Assembly: GCF_000271845.1 (NCBI RefSeq)
Contig: NZ_JH719393.1
Span: forward strand, 1,332,442-1,396,441
Direction of reading: 5' to 3'
From: Rhizobium leguminosarum bv. trifolii WSM2297
GTDB lineage: Bacteria > Pseudomonadota > Alphaproteobacteria > Rhizobiales > Rhizobiaceae
Length of the DNA: 64,000 bases
Positions 33,727 through 42,794 of the stretch are shown piece after piece; within the stretch, counting starts at the first letter, position 1; each line of letters starts with the position of its first letter. The notes below the pieces were generated by a model. The model was not told the origin of the DNA. It saw only the letters and a list, made by a program, of their open reading frames with translations, and did not search any database. Position numbers and translations under genes: made by a program.

Positions 33727-35307
33727 TCACTCCGCCGCCGGGACGAGGGTTTCGGAAATCAGGACGGCTTCCGGCTCGTCGTCCGGCTCCGGCCCCTGTT
33801 TGATCGCCTTGATCATCAGGCTCATTTCGATGACGATCAGCACCGTATAGAGTGCGGCAAAACCGATGATCGTCAGCAGCACGGTGCCGGCCCCGAGGCT
33901 GGAGACGGCCGCCGCCGTCGGCAGAACGCCTTCGATCACCCAAGGCTGGCGGCCGAACTCGGCAACGACCCAGCCAAGCTCGATCGCGACAAAGGGCAGG
34001 GGGATCGCCAGCACGGCAATCCGCAGCAGCAGCGGATATTTTTCGAGATGGCGGCGGGCCGACAGCCAGAAAAAAGTTGCGGTCAACAGGATGAAGAAGA
34101 TGCCGAGGCCGACCATGATGCGGAAGGACCAGAAGAGCGTCGGCACATGCGGGATCGTATCGCGCGCAGCCTGGACGATCTGCGCGTCGGTCGCCTGACG
34201 CGGATCGTCGACATAGCGCTTCAGAAGAAGGGCATAACCGAGATCATGGCCGAGATCCTCGAAGGAGGAGCGCACTTCCTGTGCCACCTGATCCTGCGCG
34301 GGTGCGGCACGGATCTGCATCAACGCATCGTAAGCCTTGATGCCGTCGCGGATGCGGGTCTCGGCCTGCTGTTCGAGCTTGTCGATGCCGGGGATCTCCG
34401 TTGTCAGCGAGCGTGTGCCGATCAGCCCCATGACCCAGGGGATATGGACGGCGAAATGCGTCTCGCGCGCGTCCTGATCAGGGAAGCCGAAGGCAGTGAA
34501 GGCGGCCGGAGCCGGTTCCGTCTTCCACATGCCCTCGATCGCCGCGAGCTTCATCTTCTGGTTCTCGGTCGCGAGGTAACCGCTCTCGTCGCCAAGGACG
34601 ACGACGGAGAGCGCCGAGGCAAGGCCGAAGGAGGCGGCCACCGTCATCGACCGTTTGGCAAGCTCGATATGCCGGCCCTTCAGCACATACCAGGCCGAGA
34701 CGCCGAGCACGAAGATCGAGGCGCAGACATAACCCGCCGACACCGTATGGACGAACTTCGCCTGGGCGACAGGGTTGAAGACCACGTCGAAGAAGCTTGT
34801 TATCTCCATGCGCAACGTCTGCGGATTGAGCGCCGATCCCACGGGGTTCTGCATCCAGCCATTGGCGATGAGGATCCAGAGTGCGGAAAAATTCGAGCCG
34901 AGCGCCACCGCCCAGGTGGCGACCAGATGCCCGACCTTCGACAGCTTGTCCCAGCCGAAGAAGAACAGGCCGACGAAGGTCGCCTCGAGGAAGAAAGCCA
35001 TCAGGCCTTCGATCGCCAGAGGCGCCCCGAAGATGTCACCGACATAATAGCTGTAATAACTCCAGTTCATGCCGAACTGGAATTCCATGACGATGCCGGT
35101 GGCGACGCCGATCACGAAATTGATGCCGAACAGCGTGCCCCAGAATTTCGTCATCTGCCGCCAGATCTGGCGGCCGGTCATGACATAGACGGTTTCCATG
35201 ATCGCCAAGAGCACGGACAGGCCGAGCGTCAGCGGTACGAACAGGAAGTGGTAAAGCGCCGTCAGCGCAAATTGGAAGCGCGATAGCGCGACGATATCTA
35301 GTTCCAT
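33727..35307 (-). CDS. cydA: Cytochrome bd ubiquinol oxidase subunit I
   Basis: A 526-residue subunit I with about nine spans. The N-terminal LSRFQFALTALYHFLFVPLTLGLS carries the haem b595 axial histidine. Further landmarks are GINFVIGVATGIVMEFQFGMNWS and the quinol loop beginning near NQKMKLAAIEGMWKTEPAPA (K and E of the Q-loop). The long Q-loop and overall length match the E. coli bd-I type (522 residues). It oxidises ubiquinol and reduces oxygen with high affinity. The gap to the upstream cydC gene is 77 bp. Confidence 0.96.
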   Translation of the reverse strand: MELDIVALSRFQFALTALYHFLFVPLTLGLSVLLAIMETVYVMTGRQIWRQMTKFWGTLFGINFVIGVATGIVMEFQFGMNWSYYSYYVGDIFGAPLAIEGLMAFFLEATFVGLFFFGWDKLSKVGHLVATWAVALGSNFSALWILIANGWMQNPVGSALNPQTLRMEITSFFDVVFNPVAQAKFVHTVSAGYVCASIFVLGVSAWYVLKGRHIELAKRSMTVAASFGLASALSVVVLGDESGYLATENQKMKLAAIEGMWKTEPAPAAFTAFGFPDQDARETHFAVHIPWVMGLIGTRSLTTEIPGIDKLEQQAETRIRDGIKAYDALMQIRAAPAQDQVAQEVRSSFEDLGHDLGYALLLKRYVDDPRQATDAQIVQAARDTIPHVPTLFWSFRIMVGLGIFFILLTATFFWLSARRHLEKYPLLLRIAVLAIPLPFVAIELGWVVAEFGRQPWVIEGVLPTAAAVSSLGAGTVLLTIIGFAALYTVLIVIEMSLMIKAIKQGPEPDDEPEAVLISETLVPAAE

Positions 35308-35384
35308 AGTCTTTCTCCCACGGTCCCAGGGGGTACGGAGCGTTCCTCAGCGCCGGCCGGCGCGTGAGGGCATGCGGGTCTCGC

Positions 35385-37076
35385 TCAATCCGGCCGAAGC
35401 CGGTCGAGCGCCTTTTCGAACGCCGCCTCTCCGCGGCGTGAAATCTCTGAAATACGGCCGCCTTCGATGACGGCGATGCGGTCTGCGATCGCGGCCTCGC
35501 GGCGGATATGGGTGGCGATCACCAGCGAGCGGCCTGTCGCCATCGCCGCGAGACGACAGAGCACGTCGCGGGCGTTGGCGCCGTCGAGGCCTTCTGTGGG
35601 CTCGTCGAGCAACCAGAGCGGCGTGTCGCGCAGGAAGAGACGGGCAAGCGCCAGCCGGCGCGACTGGCCGCCGGAAAGGCCGAGGCCTCCTTCGCCGAGC
35701 GGCGTATCGATCCCCCGCGGCATGGCCTCGACATCAGCCAGCAGGCCGGCGGCGGCGAGCACGTCGCGAAGGCGGGCTTCGCCGGTATCCGGGTTGGCAA
35801 GAAGGAGGTTGCCGCGCAGGCTATCCTCGAAGAGTTCTGTCCGCTGCGTCAGCAGTGTCGCCGTTACCGCGGCAACGCTTCCCGTGCTTGCCGGCAATTC
35901 GCCGGAAAGCAGAGCGAGCAGGCTCGACTTCCCGGCGCCGCTGCTGCCGATGACGGCCAGGCGTTCGCCCTGCTGCAGCGCGAGGTCGATGCCCTGGAGC
36001 ACCGGAACGGCGGAATTCTCATGGAAGGCCGACACGTCGGGCAGTGAAAAAGCATATCCCGGCGGCGGCGCCACCAACGGCTCGGTTACATCTGCGACGG
36101 CAAGCCGCGGCGCGATGCGCCTTGCCGCAAGCAGCGTCCTGCCAAGTTCCAGTGCACCGCGGCGTAGCGCCGCAAACGGTTCGACCGCCGCGAAGGCGAC
36201 GAGCAGCCCGAGTGCGGCGACGGGAGCGGTAATCATCTCCGATTCCGCCAGAGCTGCGACAGCGAGCAGCGATACGGTCAACAGAAGGGTCGAGACGAGG
36301 CCGAAGCCGAATGTCAGGCCGGTTTCCACACGGTTCAGCCGATCGTCGGCATGGGCGGCGTAGCCATCGGCCGCAGCGATCGCCTCTTTCTGCGCGGCCA
36401 GCCGGCCGGCCATCAGCAAATCGGTCTGGCCGGCAACGAGATCGATCGTCCGCGACCGCAGCGCCTCGATGCCATGGGCGCGCCGGCGGGCATGTTTGCG
36501 CGCCGCATGGCCGGCGATCACAGGCAACCCCAGCCCGGTGCCAGCGAGAAACAGGCCGAAGCCCAGGCCGAACAAGGGATGCATCAGCCCCAGCGCCACG
36601 CTTGCAGCCAGGGCTGCCCCCACGGCGACCGCGGCCGGCACGAGAATGCGGAGATAGAGAGAATCGAGCGCATCGATATCGGCCGTCAGTCGGAACAGCA
36701 GCTTTGCCGGCCGATGCGACAGCGCGCGCGCAGCACCCGGTTCGGCGAAGCCGCGAAACAGCCTTTCGCGCAGAGCGGCAAGTACACCGAGCGTTGCATC
36801 ATGGGTCGCAAGCCTTTCGCCGTAGCGCGCCACTGTGCGGACGATGGCGAGCAGTCGGATGCCGGCTGAAGGCGCAAAGACGTCGAAGGTGATGGCGGCT
36901 GCGGCCGAAAGACCGGCAAGCGAAGTGGCGGTGATAAACCAGCCGGAAAGGCCGAGCAGGGCTATGCCCGCCATAACAGTCATTGCCGAAAGAACTGCGC
37001 CGAGCAGCAGTGCGCGCCGGCGCTCGGCAAGGAAGAGATGCAGGATCGGCTTGAGGTCCGCAGCAAATCTACTCAT
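35385..37076 (-). CDS. cydC: ABC exporter subunit CydC
   Basis: A 563-residue half-transporter: six spans (about 20-300), then an ATPase domain with Walker A GSSGAGKSS, signature LSGGQSRRLALARLF and Walker B PLWLLDEPTEGLD. CydDC exports glutathione/cysteine or controls periplasmic redox and is needed to assemble cytochrome bd. The start overlaps the end of cydD by four bases (ATGA). LLTQRTELFEDSLRGNLLLA is the CydC-type Q-loop region. It is placed before cydAB in the same operon. Confidence 0.93.
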   Translation of the reverse strand: MSRFAADLKPILHLFLAERRRALLLGAVLSAMTVMAGIALLGLSGWFITATSLAGLSAAAAITFDVFAPSAGIRLLAIVRTVARYGERLATHDATLGVLAALRERLFRGFAEPGAARALSHRPAKLLFRLTADIDALDSLYLRILVPAAVAVGAALAASVALGLMHPLFGLGFGLFLAGTGLGLPVIAGHAARKHARRRAHGIEALRSRTIDLVAGQTDLLMAGRLAAQKEAIAAADGYAAHADDRLNRVETGLTFGFGLVSTLLLTVSLLAVAALAESEMITAPVAALGLLVAFAAVEPFAALRRGALELGRTLLAARRIAPRLAVADVTEPLVAPPPGYAFSLPDVSAFHENSAVPVLQGIDLALQQGERLAVIGSSGAGKSSLLALLSGELPASTGSVAAVTATLLTQRTELFEDSLRGNLLLANPDTGEARLRDVLAAAGLLADVEAMPRGIDTPLGEGGLGLSGGQSRRLALARLFLRDTPLWLLDEPTEGLDGANARDVLCRLAAMATGRSLVIATHIRREAAIADRIAVIEGGRISEISRRGEAAFEKALDRLRPD

Positions 37077-38803
37077 TCGGCCGCCTCCCTCATCATGATG
37101 TCGGCGTCGATGCGGACGATGCGATGCATGCGCGCGGCAAGCACCGGATCGTGGGTCGCAACGATCAAAGTGCGGCCCTTGGCGAGCGAAAGCAGGCTCT
37201 CGGTCACTTCGGCGGCGGTGGCGGCGTCGAGATGGGCGGTCGGCTCGTCGGCCAGGATGATTTTGAGATGCGGATTGCAGGCCGCACGCGCAATCGCCAG
37301 CCGCAGCGCCTCGCCGCCGGAAAGCCCAATGCCGCCTTCGCCGAGTGGCCGATTGCCATAGGCCTCGGCAAGCTTGCCGAGTCTCGCGACACCAAGCGCA
37401 TCCGTGACATCGTCACGTGCAATGCCCGGTCTGCCGAGTGAAATATTGCCTGCGATGGTGCCGGCAAATATGTGCGGCTGCTGGCCGATCCACGCCATGG
37501 CCCCGCGCACCACCGCGGCGCTGTCATCCGCAAGCTCGACGCCGCCGATGACGATGTGCCCACCGGTGCAGGGCGCCAGCCCCGATATCAGCGAAAGAAG
37601 CGTCGATTTGCCGGAGCCACTGGCGCCGAGAAGCGCCAGATGTTCGCCTGCAGCGATCTCGAGGTTGAAACCGTCGAGGATCAGCGGTTCGTCCACGCCA
37701 TAACGGAAGGCGAGATTTTCAAGACGAATGTCAGGCGCCTCGGTTTCGGTGAGAGCGCAAGGTTCGGCCGATCCCCGGATCGGCAAATCGCCTGTAGCTA
37801 TAGCGTCCAGCGCTTTCAGCGCCGCTTCGCCGGCCACCCGATCGTGCCAGACGGCCGAGAGTTCGCGCAACGGCTCGAAGAAGGCCGGCGCGAGCAGCAG
37901 GATGAACAGTCCCTGGGTTAGGTCGAGCCGGCCTGTCCAGGTGCCGAAGCGGATTTCGCCAAGCAGGCTGAAGCCGACATAAACGGCAATCATCGCAACG
38001 CCCAGCGCTGCGAAAAGCTCGAGCACGGCCGAGGAGAGAAAGGCGATCTTCAACACCGCCATGGTCCGCAGGCGCAGCGATTCCGCCTCGCGGCGGAGCC
38101 GCAGCGCGGTCGCATCAACCGCATCGAGCGCACGGATCGTCGCCAGTCCGCGCAGCCGATCGAGCAGGAAACCGTTGAGCCCACCGGTTGCAACGAGTTG
38201 TTTTTCGCTGGCCGCCTGCGCACGCCAGCCGATCAGCGCCATGAAGATGGGGATCAGCGGCGCCGCAAACAGCAAAACTAGGGCGGCGATCCAGGAGACC
38301 GGAAGGATGAAGGCAAGGATGACGAGCGGCACCAGGCTCGCCTTCATGCGCGCCGGCTGGAAACGGGCGAGATAGGGGACGATCAGTTCGGCCTGCTCCC
38401 CAATCACGCTTGCGGCCTTGCCGGAAACCGGCCGGCCGCGATCAATCGGCGACGATAGGGAAAGCACGGCGATAGCAATGTGCCGCCTGCGGCTGAGCTC
38501 GGCGCGCGCAGCATGAAAGGCGAGGCGGCCGCCAGCCGCGTCGAAACAGCTTTTTGCAATTCCGAGGAGAAGGATGCCGAATGCCGGCCAGAGCACATCA
38601 TATAATCCGCCGCCATCGGCGATGCGGCCAACGGAAACGGCCAGCAACCCCGCCTGCGGAATCCATAAGGCGGCGGCCAGTGCCTGCAGCATCGCCGCTT
38701 TGCGAAGCCGGCTTTTTGCCGTGTCACCACGCGACGAAACCGCATCGCCATCCAGCGGCTGAGCCTCTGATCTGTCCTTCGCGTCGAAGAAAGCCGTGCC
38801 CAT
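37073..38803 (-). CDS. cydD: ABC exporter subunit CydD
   Basis: A 576-residue half-transporter: spans at about 35-320, then Walker A GASGSGKST, the loop MAWIGQQPHIFAGTI typical of CydD, signature LSGGEALRLAIARA and Walker B IILADEPTAHLD. It forms a heterodimer with CydC in the inner membrane. It starts only 4 bp after the regulator's stop, so regulator and exporter share a transcript. An in-frame ATG 38 codons inside is possible, but the longer form is kept because of the tight junction. Confidence 0.93.
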   Translation of the reverse strand: MGTAFFDAKDRSEAQPLDGDAVSSRGDTAKSRLRKAAMLQALAAALWIPQAGLLAVSVGRIADGGGLYDVLWPAFGILLLGIAKSCFDAAGGRLAFHAARAELSRRRHIAIAVLSLSSPIDRGRPVSGKAASVIGEQAELIVPYLARFQPARMKASLVPLVILAFILPVSWIAALVLLFAAPLIPIFMALIGWRAQAASEKQLVATGGLNGFLLDRLRGLATIRALDAVDATALRLRREAESLRLRTMAVLKIAFLSSAVLELFAALGVAMIAVYVGFSLLGEIRFGTWTGRLDLTQGLFILLLAPAFFEPLRELSAVWHDRVAGEAALKALDAIATGDLPIRGSAEPCALTETEAPDIRLENLAFRYGVDEPLILDGFNLEIAAGEHLALLGASGSGKSTLLSLISGLAPCTGGHIVIGGVELADDSAAVVRGAMAWIGQQPHIFAGTIAGNISLGRPGIARDDVTDALGVARLGKLAEAYGNRPLGEGGIGLSGGEALRLAIARAACNPHLKIILADEPTAHLDAATAAEVTESLLSLAKGRTLIVATHDPVLAARMHRIVRIDADIMMREAAE

Positions 38804-38807
38804 GGCG

Positions 38808-39386
38808 CTAACTCTTGTTCGCAGGATTCGGCCGGCGGCTGCGGCCGAGCGAAACGACCCGGTCCTTGGCCTCCAGAAGCTTCGTCACTTTCGCGCCCAG
38901 CGAGAGTAGCGTTGCAAGCCTTTCCGTTTCAAGTTGTTTAACGTCCTCATACCAATGCGTCAGCTGCTCGATCAGCGTGTGCATTTCGCTCATGCGCGCC
39001 TGCGCATGCCGTTCGGCGTCGCTGGCCGGTCGCTGCATCAGAATCTCACGCAGAACCGACAGCGTCGGATCGACTTCACGTTTCTTTCGTTCCTCGGCGA
39101 GCGTCCGCAAGATGAGCCAGACATCATCGGGTGTGGTGAAGAAATCGCGGCGATCGTCCGGCTTGTGTTTCAGAATGACGAGATTCCAGGCCTGCAATTC
39201 GCGCAGGCTCATCGACACATTGGAACGCGAAATGCCGAGCGCATCGGCGATCTCTTCGGCGCAGATCGGCGCGGGCGAAACGTAGAGCAGGGCATAGATC
39301 TGGCCGACGGTGCGGTTGATTCCCCAGCGGGAGCCCATTTCGCCGAAATGGAGAACGAAGGACTGGACGAGAGGCGGCAGGTTCAT
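38808..39386 (-). CDS. GbsR/MarR-type transcriptional regulator of the cyd operon
   Basis: A 192-residue winged-helix protein (MNLPPLVQSFVLHFGEMGSRWG INRTVGQIYALLY then ICAEEIADALGISRSNVSMSLRELQAWNLV, helix-turn-helix at about 45-75), followed by a long C-terminal helical region. It belongs to the GbsR subgroup of MarR-like repressors. The ATG at 39386 is preferred; the frame is open to 39554, but that part runs through the promoter and operator. It is the first gene of the operon regulator-cydDCABX, and a palindrome lies 23-46 bp upstream, so autoregulation of the whole operon is likely. Its signal is unknown. Confidence 0.85.
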   Translation of the reverse strand: MNLPPLVQSFVLHFGEMGSRWGINRTVGQIYALLYVSPAPICAEEIADALGISRSNVSMSLRELQAWNLVILKHKPDDRRDFFTTPDDVWLILRTLAEERKKREVDPTLSVLREILMQRPASDAERHAQARMSEMHTLIEQLTHWYEDVKQLETERLATLLSLGAKVTKLLEAKDRVVSLGRSRRPNPANKS

Positions 39387-39408
39387 AGTCTTTTCCGTTG
39401 CGTCTGTT

Positions 39409-39432
39409 ATTTCAGTAATTTCTGAAATCACT
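39409..39432 (-). promoter_or_regulatory. Palindromic operator at the regulator-cyd promoter
   Basis: ATTTCAG-TAATTT-CTGAAAT is a perfect 7-bp inverted repeat (39409-39428). An overlapping AGTAATTTC-T-GAAATCACT (39414-39432) is a 9+1+9 palindrome with one mismatch. On the minus strand TTGTCG (39459-39454) and TATAGT (39435-39430), 18 bp apart, form a possible sigma-70 promoter that this operator would cover. It is a likely site for the GbsR-type protein. Confidence 0.55.
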
Positions 39433-39512
39433 ATATCGACCTTCGCGCCCCGCCGACAATCGGCAAGGCGGCCCTGCGTCAATTTGGATGTCCGTTCGTT
39501 GATCGTGCCTCG

Positions 39513-39554
39513 GATATAACAGGAAGCGACGCGGCCGGATTTGACTTGGATCAA
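39513..39554 (-). promoter_or_regulatory. FixK/FnrN anaerobox promoter for the cyd operon
   Basis: On the minus strand TTGATCCAAGTCAA (39554-39541) matches the anaerobox TTGAT-N4-(A/G)TCAA. TATATC (39518-39513) downstream can serve as -10. If transcription starts about 7 bases after it, near 39506, the box is centred about 41.5 bases upstream. That is the standard class II position for FNR/FixK activators. It reads toward the gbsR-type gene and cydDCABX. Confidence 0.7.
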
Positions 39555-39578
39555 TTCCGCAGCACTTTGCGGACGTGG

Positions 39579-39613
39579 AAACGCCCGGCCATGCGCTACG
39601 CATGCCGGGCGTT
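39579..39613 (-). terminator. Terminator downstream of hupE
   Basis: ACGCCCGG-C-CATGCG / CGCATG-CCGGGCGT forms a long stem (one bulge) around loop CTA, ending with GTTT on the minus strand. It lies 58 bp past the hupE stop and before the cyd promoter, so it insulates the two units. Confidence 0.75.
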
Positions 39614-39670
39614 CTGATTTGACTGCAATAACTAACGGCGTTTACGCGCGCCGCCGCCGATCGAGGCGGC

Positions 39671-40270
39671 TTAGATCAAGCCGGCCAGAATGCCGACGCC
39701 TGATATGGCGGCGATGCCGCCTGCGACGCGCGTCACGAAGACGCCCCGACGTTCACCGGCCTGGCCGATGGCGTAACCAAGCGCGAGGCCGGCGGCATGC
39801 AGCAGTGCGGTCGGGATCATGAAACCGGCAGCATAGGCGGCACCTGCAACGTTTTCCGGCATTTCGGCGCCATGCGCATGACCGTGGAAGATTGCAAAGA
39901 GGCCGACAAGGCCGAGCGCTGCAGCGAGCGGCGCCTTGACATCAAGCGCAACGATGGCGCCGAGCACGACAACGGAAAGCGCGATGCCCAGTTCAACGAA
40001 GGGAACATTGATACCGGCAGCGCCGAGGGCGCCACCGAGCGCCATGATGAGAACGAAGGTCGTCGGCACCAGCCAGGTGGCGCGGCCGCCGAGCTGGAAT
40101 GCAAAAACGCCGACCATCACCATGGCGAGGACATGATCGAGGCCCGACATCGGATGGGCAAAGCCATGGCTGAAACCGGCAGCCTCCCCGATCGCAGGAT
40201 GGGCGGAGGCAACGGCTGGAAGCGCTGCGCCAGCCAAAGCAAGCAGGCCGCTCTTGAGTGCTGATTTCAT
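39671..40270 (-). CDS. hupE: HupE/UreJ family membrane protein
   Basis: A 199-residue protein. It has a signal peptide (about 1-23, ASA|HP) and about six spans. HPMSGLDHVLAMVMVG is the HupE signature (HP-x5-DH) and FHGHAHGAEMPE is a second histidine-rich segment. HupE proteins mediate nickel diffusion into the cell for hydrogenase; UreJ serves urease. Neither hydrogenase nor urease genes are in this window, so here it stands alone, perhaps for nickel or cobalt. It is followed by its own terminator. Confidence 0.88.
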   Translation of the reverse strand: MKSALKSGLLALAGAALPAVASAHPAIGEAAGFSHGFAHPMSGLDHVLAMVMVGVFAFQLGGRATWLVPTTFVLIMALGGALGAAGINVPFVELGIALSVVVLGAIVALDVKAPLAAALGLVGLFAIFHGHAHGAEMPENVAGAAYAAGFMIPTALLHAAGLALGYAIGQAGERRGVFVTRVAGGIAAISGVGILAGLI

Positions 40271-40561
40271 TGCTCATTCCCCTCGTGAGTTTCGAGTATC
40301 CTGCGGCCGCTGAACAAAGGTATGGTTCAGGCGCGAGCATCAAGCTAATTCAAAGCGTTTGCGCCGTCAACGCTGCGTTCGCCAAATGCCAAGCCAATTC
40401 AATTGCTTATCTGATAGGCAGATGCCACTTTCGAAAGCGGCGCCACACCGAGAGGCGGGTCCTTTCACATTCCACTTTCCGTGATCTGGAAAGGCTCCCG
40501 CACAGAGGCTATCAATCGTCCGACGGAGACGGCGCAAACTGCCGCGATGGAGGAGATACCG

Positions 40562-41593
40562 ATGACAAACACCGAACGGCCGCTGGCGATCAGCGCGCCC
40601 GAGCCACGCACGCTCGATCTGATCTTCAGCGAAAAGGCGCGCGCCGAACTGCATGCAAAATACGAAATCGTCGAAGCCGATCCGGACAATATCGCCGGCC
40701 TTGGTGACGAGATTCTCGGCAAGACGCGCTACATCATCGGCCAACCGCCGCTTTCATCCGAAACGCTGTCAAAAATGCCGGCCTTGCGCTCGATCCTCAA
40801 CGTCGAAAGCAATCTTCTCAACAACATGCCCTATGACGTGCTCTTCGAGCGCGGCATTCATGTCGTCACCACGGGCCAGGTCTTTGCCGAACCGGTCGCC
40901 GAAATCGGTCTCGGCTTCGCCTTGGCGCTTGCGCGCGGCATCGTCGATGCGGACGTCGCGTTCCGCGAGGGCGCCGAACTCTGGGGCGGGGAGGGCAATG
41001 CAAGCGCGCGGCTGATTGCCGGCTCGGAGATCGGCATCGTCGGCTTCGGCGATCTCGGCAAGGCACTGCGCCGGCTGCTCTCCGGCTTCAGGGCCCGCAT
41101 CAGGGTATTCGATCCCTGGCTGCCCCGCTCGATCCTCGAGGAAAACGGCGTTGAGCCCGCAAGCCTGGAGGAGGTCCTGACGAAGAGCGACTTCGTCTTC
41201 GTCGTCGCAGCCGTCACCAGCGAAAATAAAGGATTCCTCGGCACCGAGGCCTTCGCCAGCATGCGCCGGGGCGCGGCCTTCATCCTGCTCAGCCGCGCTG
41301 ACGTCGTCGATTTCGAAGCGCTGATGGCGGCCGTCTCGTCAGGCCACATCGTCGCGGCGAGCGACGTCTACCCGCAAGAGCCGCTGCCGCCCGATCACCC
41401 GGTGCGGAGCCTGAAAGGCTTCATCCGTTCGGCACACCGCGCCGGCGCGCTCGACAGTGCCTTCAAGAAGATGGGCGACATGGTGCTCGAAGACATGGAC
41501 CTGGTGGATCGCGGCCTGCCGCCGATGCGCTGCAAGCGAGCCGAACGCGAGACGGTGTCGCGCATGCGCTCCAAACCGGTCGCGGTAAATTAA
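40562..41593 (+). CDS. D-isomer 2-hydroxyacid dehydrogenase family protein
   Basis: A 343-residue NAD-dependent dehydrogenase. GSEIGIVGFGDLGKAL (about 157-172) is the Rossmann dinucleotide loop. The catalytic triad is probably R in LLSRADVVD, E in PQEPLP and H in RSAHRAG. The ATG at 40562 has GGAGGAGATACC upstream; upstream in-frame ATGs at 40481 and 40547 are less likely. Family members reduce or oxidise 2-keto/2-hydroxy acids such as phosphoglycerate, glyoxylate or formate. It is divergent from hupE and convergent with the Tim44-like gene; no operon partner suggests its substrate. Confidence 0.85.
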   Translation: MTNTERPLAISAPEPRTLDLIFSEKARAELHAKYEIVEADPDNIAGLGDEILGKTRYIIGQPPLSSETLSKMPALRSILNVESNLLNNMPYDVLFERGIHVVTTGQVFAEPVAEIGLGFALALARGIVDADVAFREGAELWGGEGNASARLIAGSEIGIVGFGDLGKALRRLLSGFRARIRVFDPWLPRSILEENGVEPASLEEVLTKSDFVFVVAAVTSENKGFLGTEAFASMRRGAAFILLSRADVVDFEALMAAVSSGHIVAASDVYPQEPLPPDHPVRSLKGFIRSAHRAGALDSAFKKMGDMVLEDMDLVDRGLPPMRCKRAERETVSRMRSKPVAVN

Positions 41594-41597
41594 ATCA

Positions 41598-41630
41598 GTC
41601 GCCCAAAACTGCTGAGCGGTTTCGGGCGAC
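41598..41630. terminator. Hairpin between convergent genes
   Basis: GTCGCCC / GGGCGAC outer arms with AAAC / GTTT inside and loop around GCTGAGC make a 33-nt near-perfect palindrome. It lies 5 bp after one stop and 48 bp from the other. It is likely a bidirectional terminator, although T-tracts are short. Confidence 0.6.
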
Positions 41631-41678
41631 ATAAAACCAAGGCTCGGCTTACATAGCATCGTGCGATGCGCGGGAGCT

Positions 41679-42710
41679 TTAAGCGGCGCGCTGCCCTGTG
41701 CCCTGGATCGCCGCGAGCTTCCAGTCGGCGCCCGGCTTGCGCACGAAGGTCCATACCTCGGTGCTTTCGCTCGGACGGTGGTCGTCGCCGGAAACGACGC
41801 GGCCACTATCGCGTTCGACCATGGCATCGATCGAGCTATAACGCATGGCGAGCGTCGCATATTCTTGACCGTCTTCGCGCCAGGCCTCGGCAATATCGCC
41901 CTGCAGCAGCTTGACGTCGGAGACGCGGTTGCGTACGCCGTTGGTGGCGTTTTCGCCAAGTTCCTCGGCAAGATAGGACATCGCTTCGGGTGTCGTCAGC
42001 CGGCGCAAAGTGCCATAATCCTCGGCGCCGTAAGCGGTCTGCACGCTGGTCAGCAATTTCTCGAACTGGTCGAGATCTGCCTGCGCCAGCCCGATCTCGT
42101 CGGTCGGGCGGTTGCCGCCAGGCTGCCCGCCGAAGCCGGAACCGATCGCGGGGATCCGGAAGGACGAATTATTCGCGGGCGACATGCCAAAGGACTGGGC
42201 GCCAGAGGATTGGCCGCCATTGGATTGGCCGAATGGCCGGCTTTGGCCACCCGCGCCGTAGGAAGGCTGACGACGGTTGGCGAAATAACGCATGGCGAGC
42301 ATGATGGCGCCGCCGATCAGCGCGATCTGCAGCAGCATGCCGAGGAAGCCGAAGCCGCCGCCGAAACCGTGACCAAGCAGCATGCCGAGGAGACCGCCGG
42401 CAATCAGGCCGCCGATCATCGAACGCCCGAAGCCCCCGAAGAGACCGGGGCGCTGGGTGCCGAAGGGCTGCTGCGCGGTAGCGGGTGCCGTCGTCTGCGG
42501 ACGCGGGGTCATCGACCGTTCGATCGGCGCGACGGGTGCAGGCGCCGTGCGGGTGACGGGCGGAGCCTGAAAGGTGCGCGTGCCGCGGCTCCCGAAACCG
42601 AAGCTGCCGGCGCGGCGCGCCTCGGCACTATCGAGGGAAGCAAAAATGGTAGCGCTCGTCAGTGCGGCAATAGCCGCGATCTTGGCAAAACGCGAAACGG
42701 CACTCGGCAT
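41679..42710 (-). CDS. Tim44-like domain membrane protein
   Basis: A 343-residue protein. It has a signal peptide or first span at about 1-32, a proline/threonine-rich linker, and glycine-rich hydrophobic spans at about 93-140 (FGRSMIGGLIAGGLLGMLLGHGFGGGFGFLGMLL). A C-terminal Tim44-like domain (about 210-340) contains DLDQFEKLLTSVQTAYGAEDYGTLRRLTTPEAMSYLAEEL. Alpha-proteobacterial Tim44-like proteins are inner-membrane proteins of uncertain role, the ancestral relatives of the mitochondrial import factor. The ATG at 42710 follows AGGAGATC; an in-frame ATG nine codons earlier is less well placed. Confidence 0.8.
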   Translation of the reverse strand: MPSAVSRFAKIAAIAALTSATIFASLDSAEARRAGSFGFGSRGTRTFQAPPVTRTAPAPVAPIERSMTPRPQTTAPATAQQPFGTQRPGLFGGFGRSMIGGLIAGGLLGMLLGHGFGGGFGFLGMLLQIALIGGAIMLAMRYFANRRQPSYGAGGQSRPFGQSNGGQSSGAQSFGMSPANNSSFRIPAIGSGFGGQPGGNRPTDEIGLAQADLDQFEKLLTSVQTAYGAEDYGTLRRLTTPEAMSYLAEELGENATNGVRNRVSDVKLLQGDIAEAWREDGQEYATLAMRYSSIDAMVERDSGRVVSGDDHRPSESTEVWTFVRKPGADWKLAAIQGTGQRAA

Positions 42711-42794
42711 TCCTGATCTCCTGTCATGCGCAATCATGGCATGTTGGGATAGGATATAGGTACTCTTTCCGGGGTTTGAAGTTTTTTCGCCGCC

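Noticed and set aside
32575..35286. Very long plus-strand open frame (903 codons) opposite cydA and cydB
   Set aside because: It is antisense to two clear genes, is rich in D, R, H and Q as expected from the reverse reading of high-GC codons, and matches no known protein pattern.
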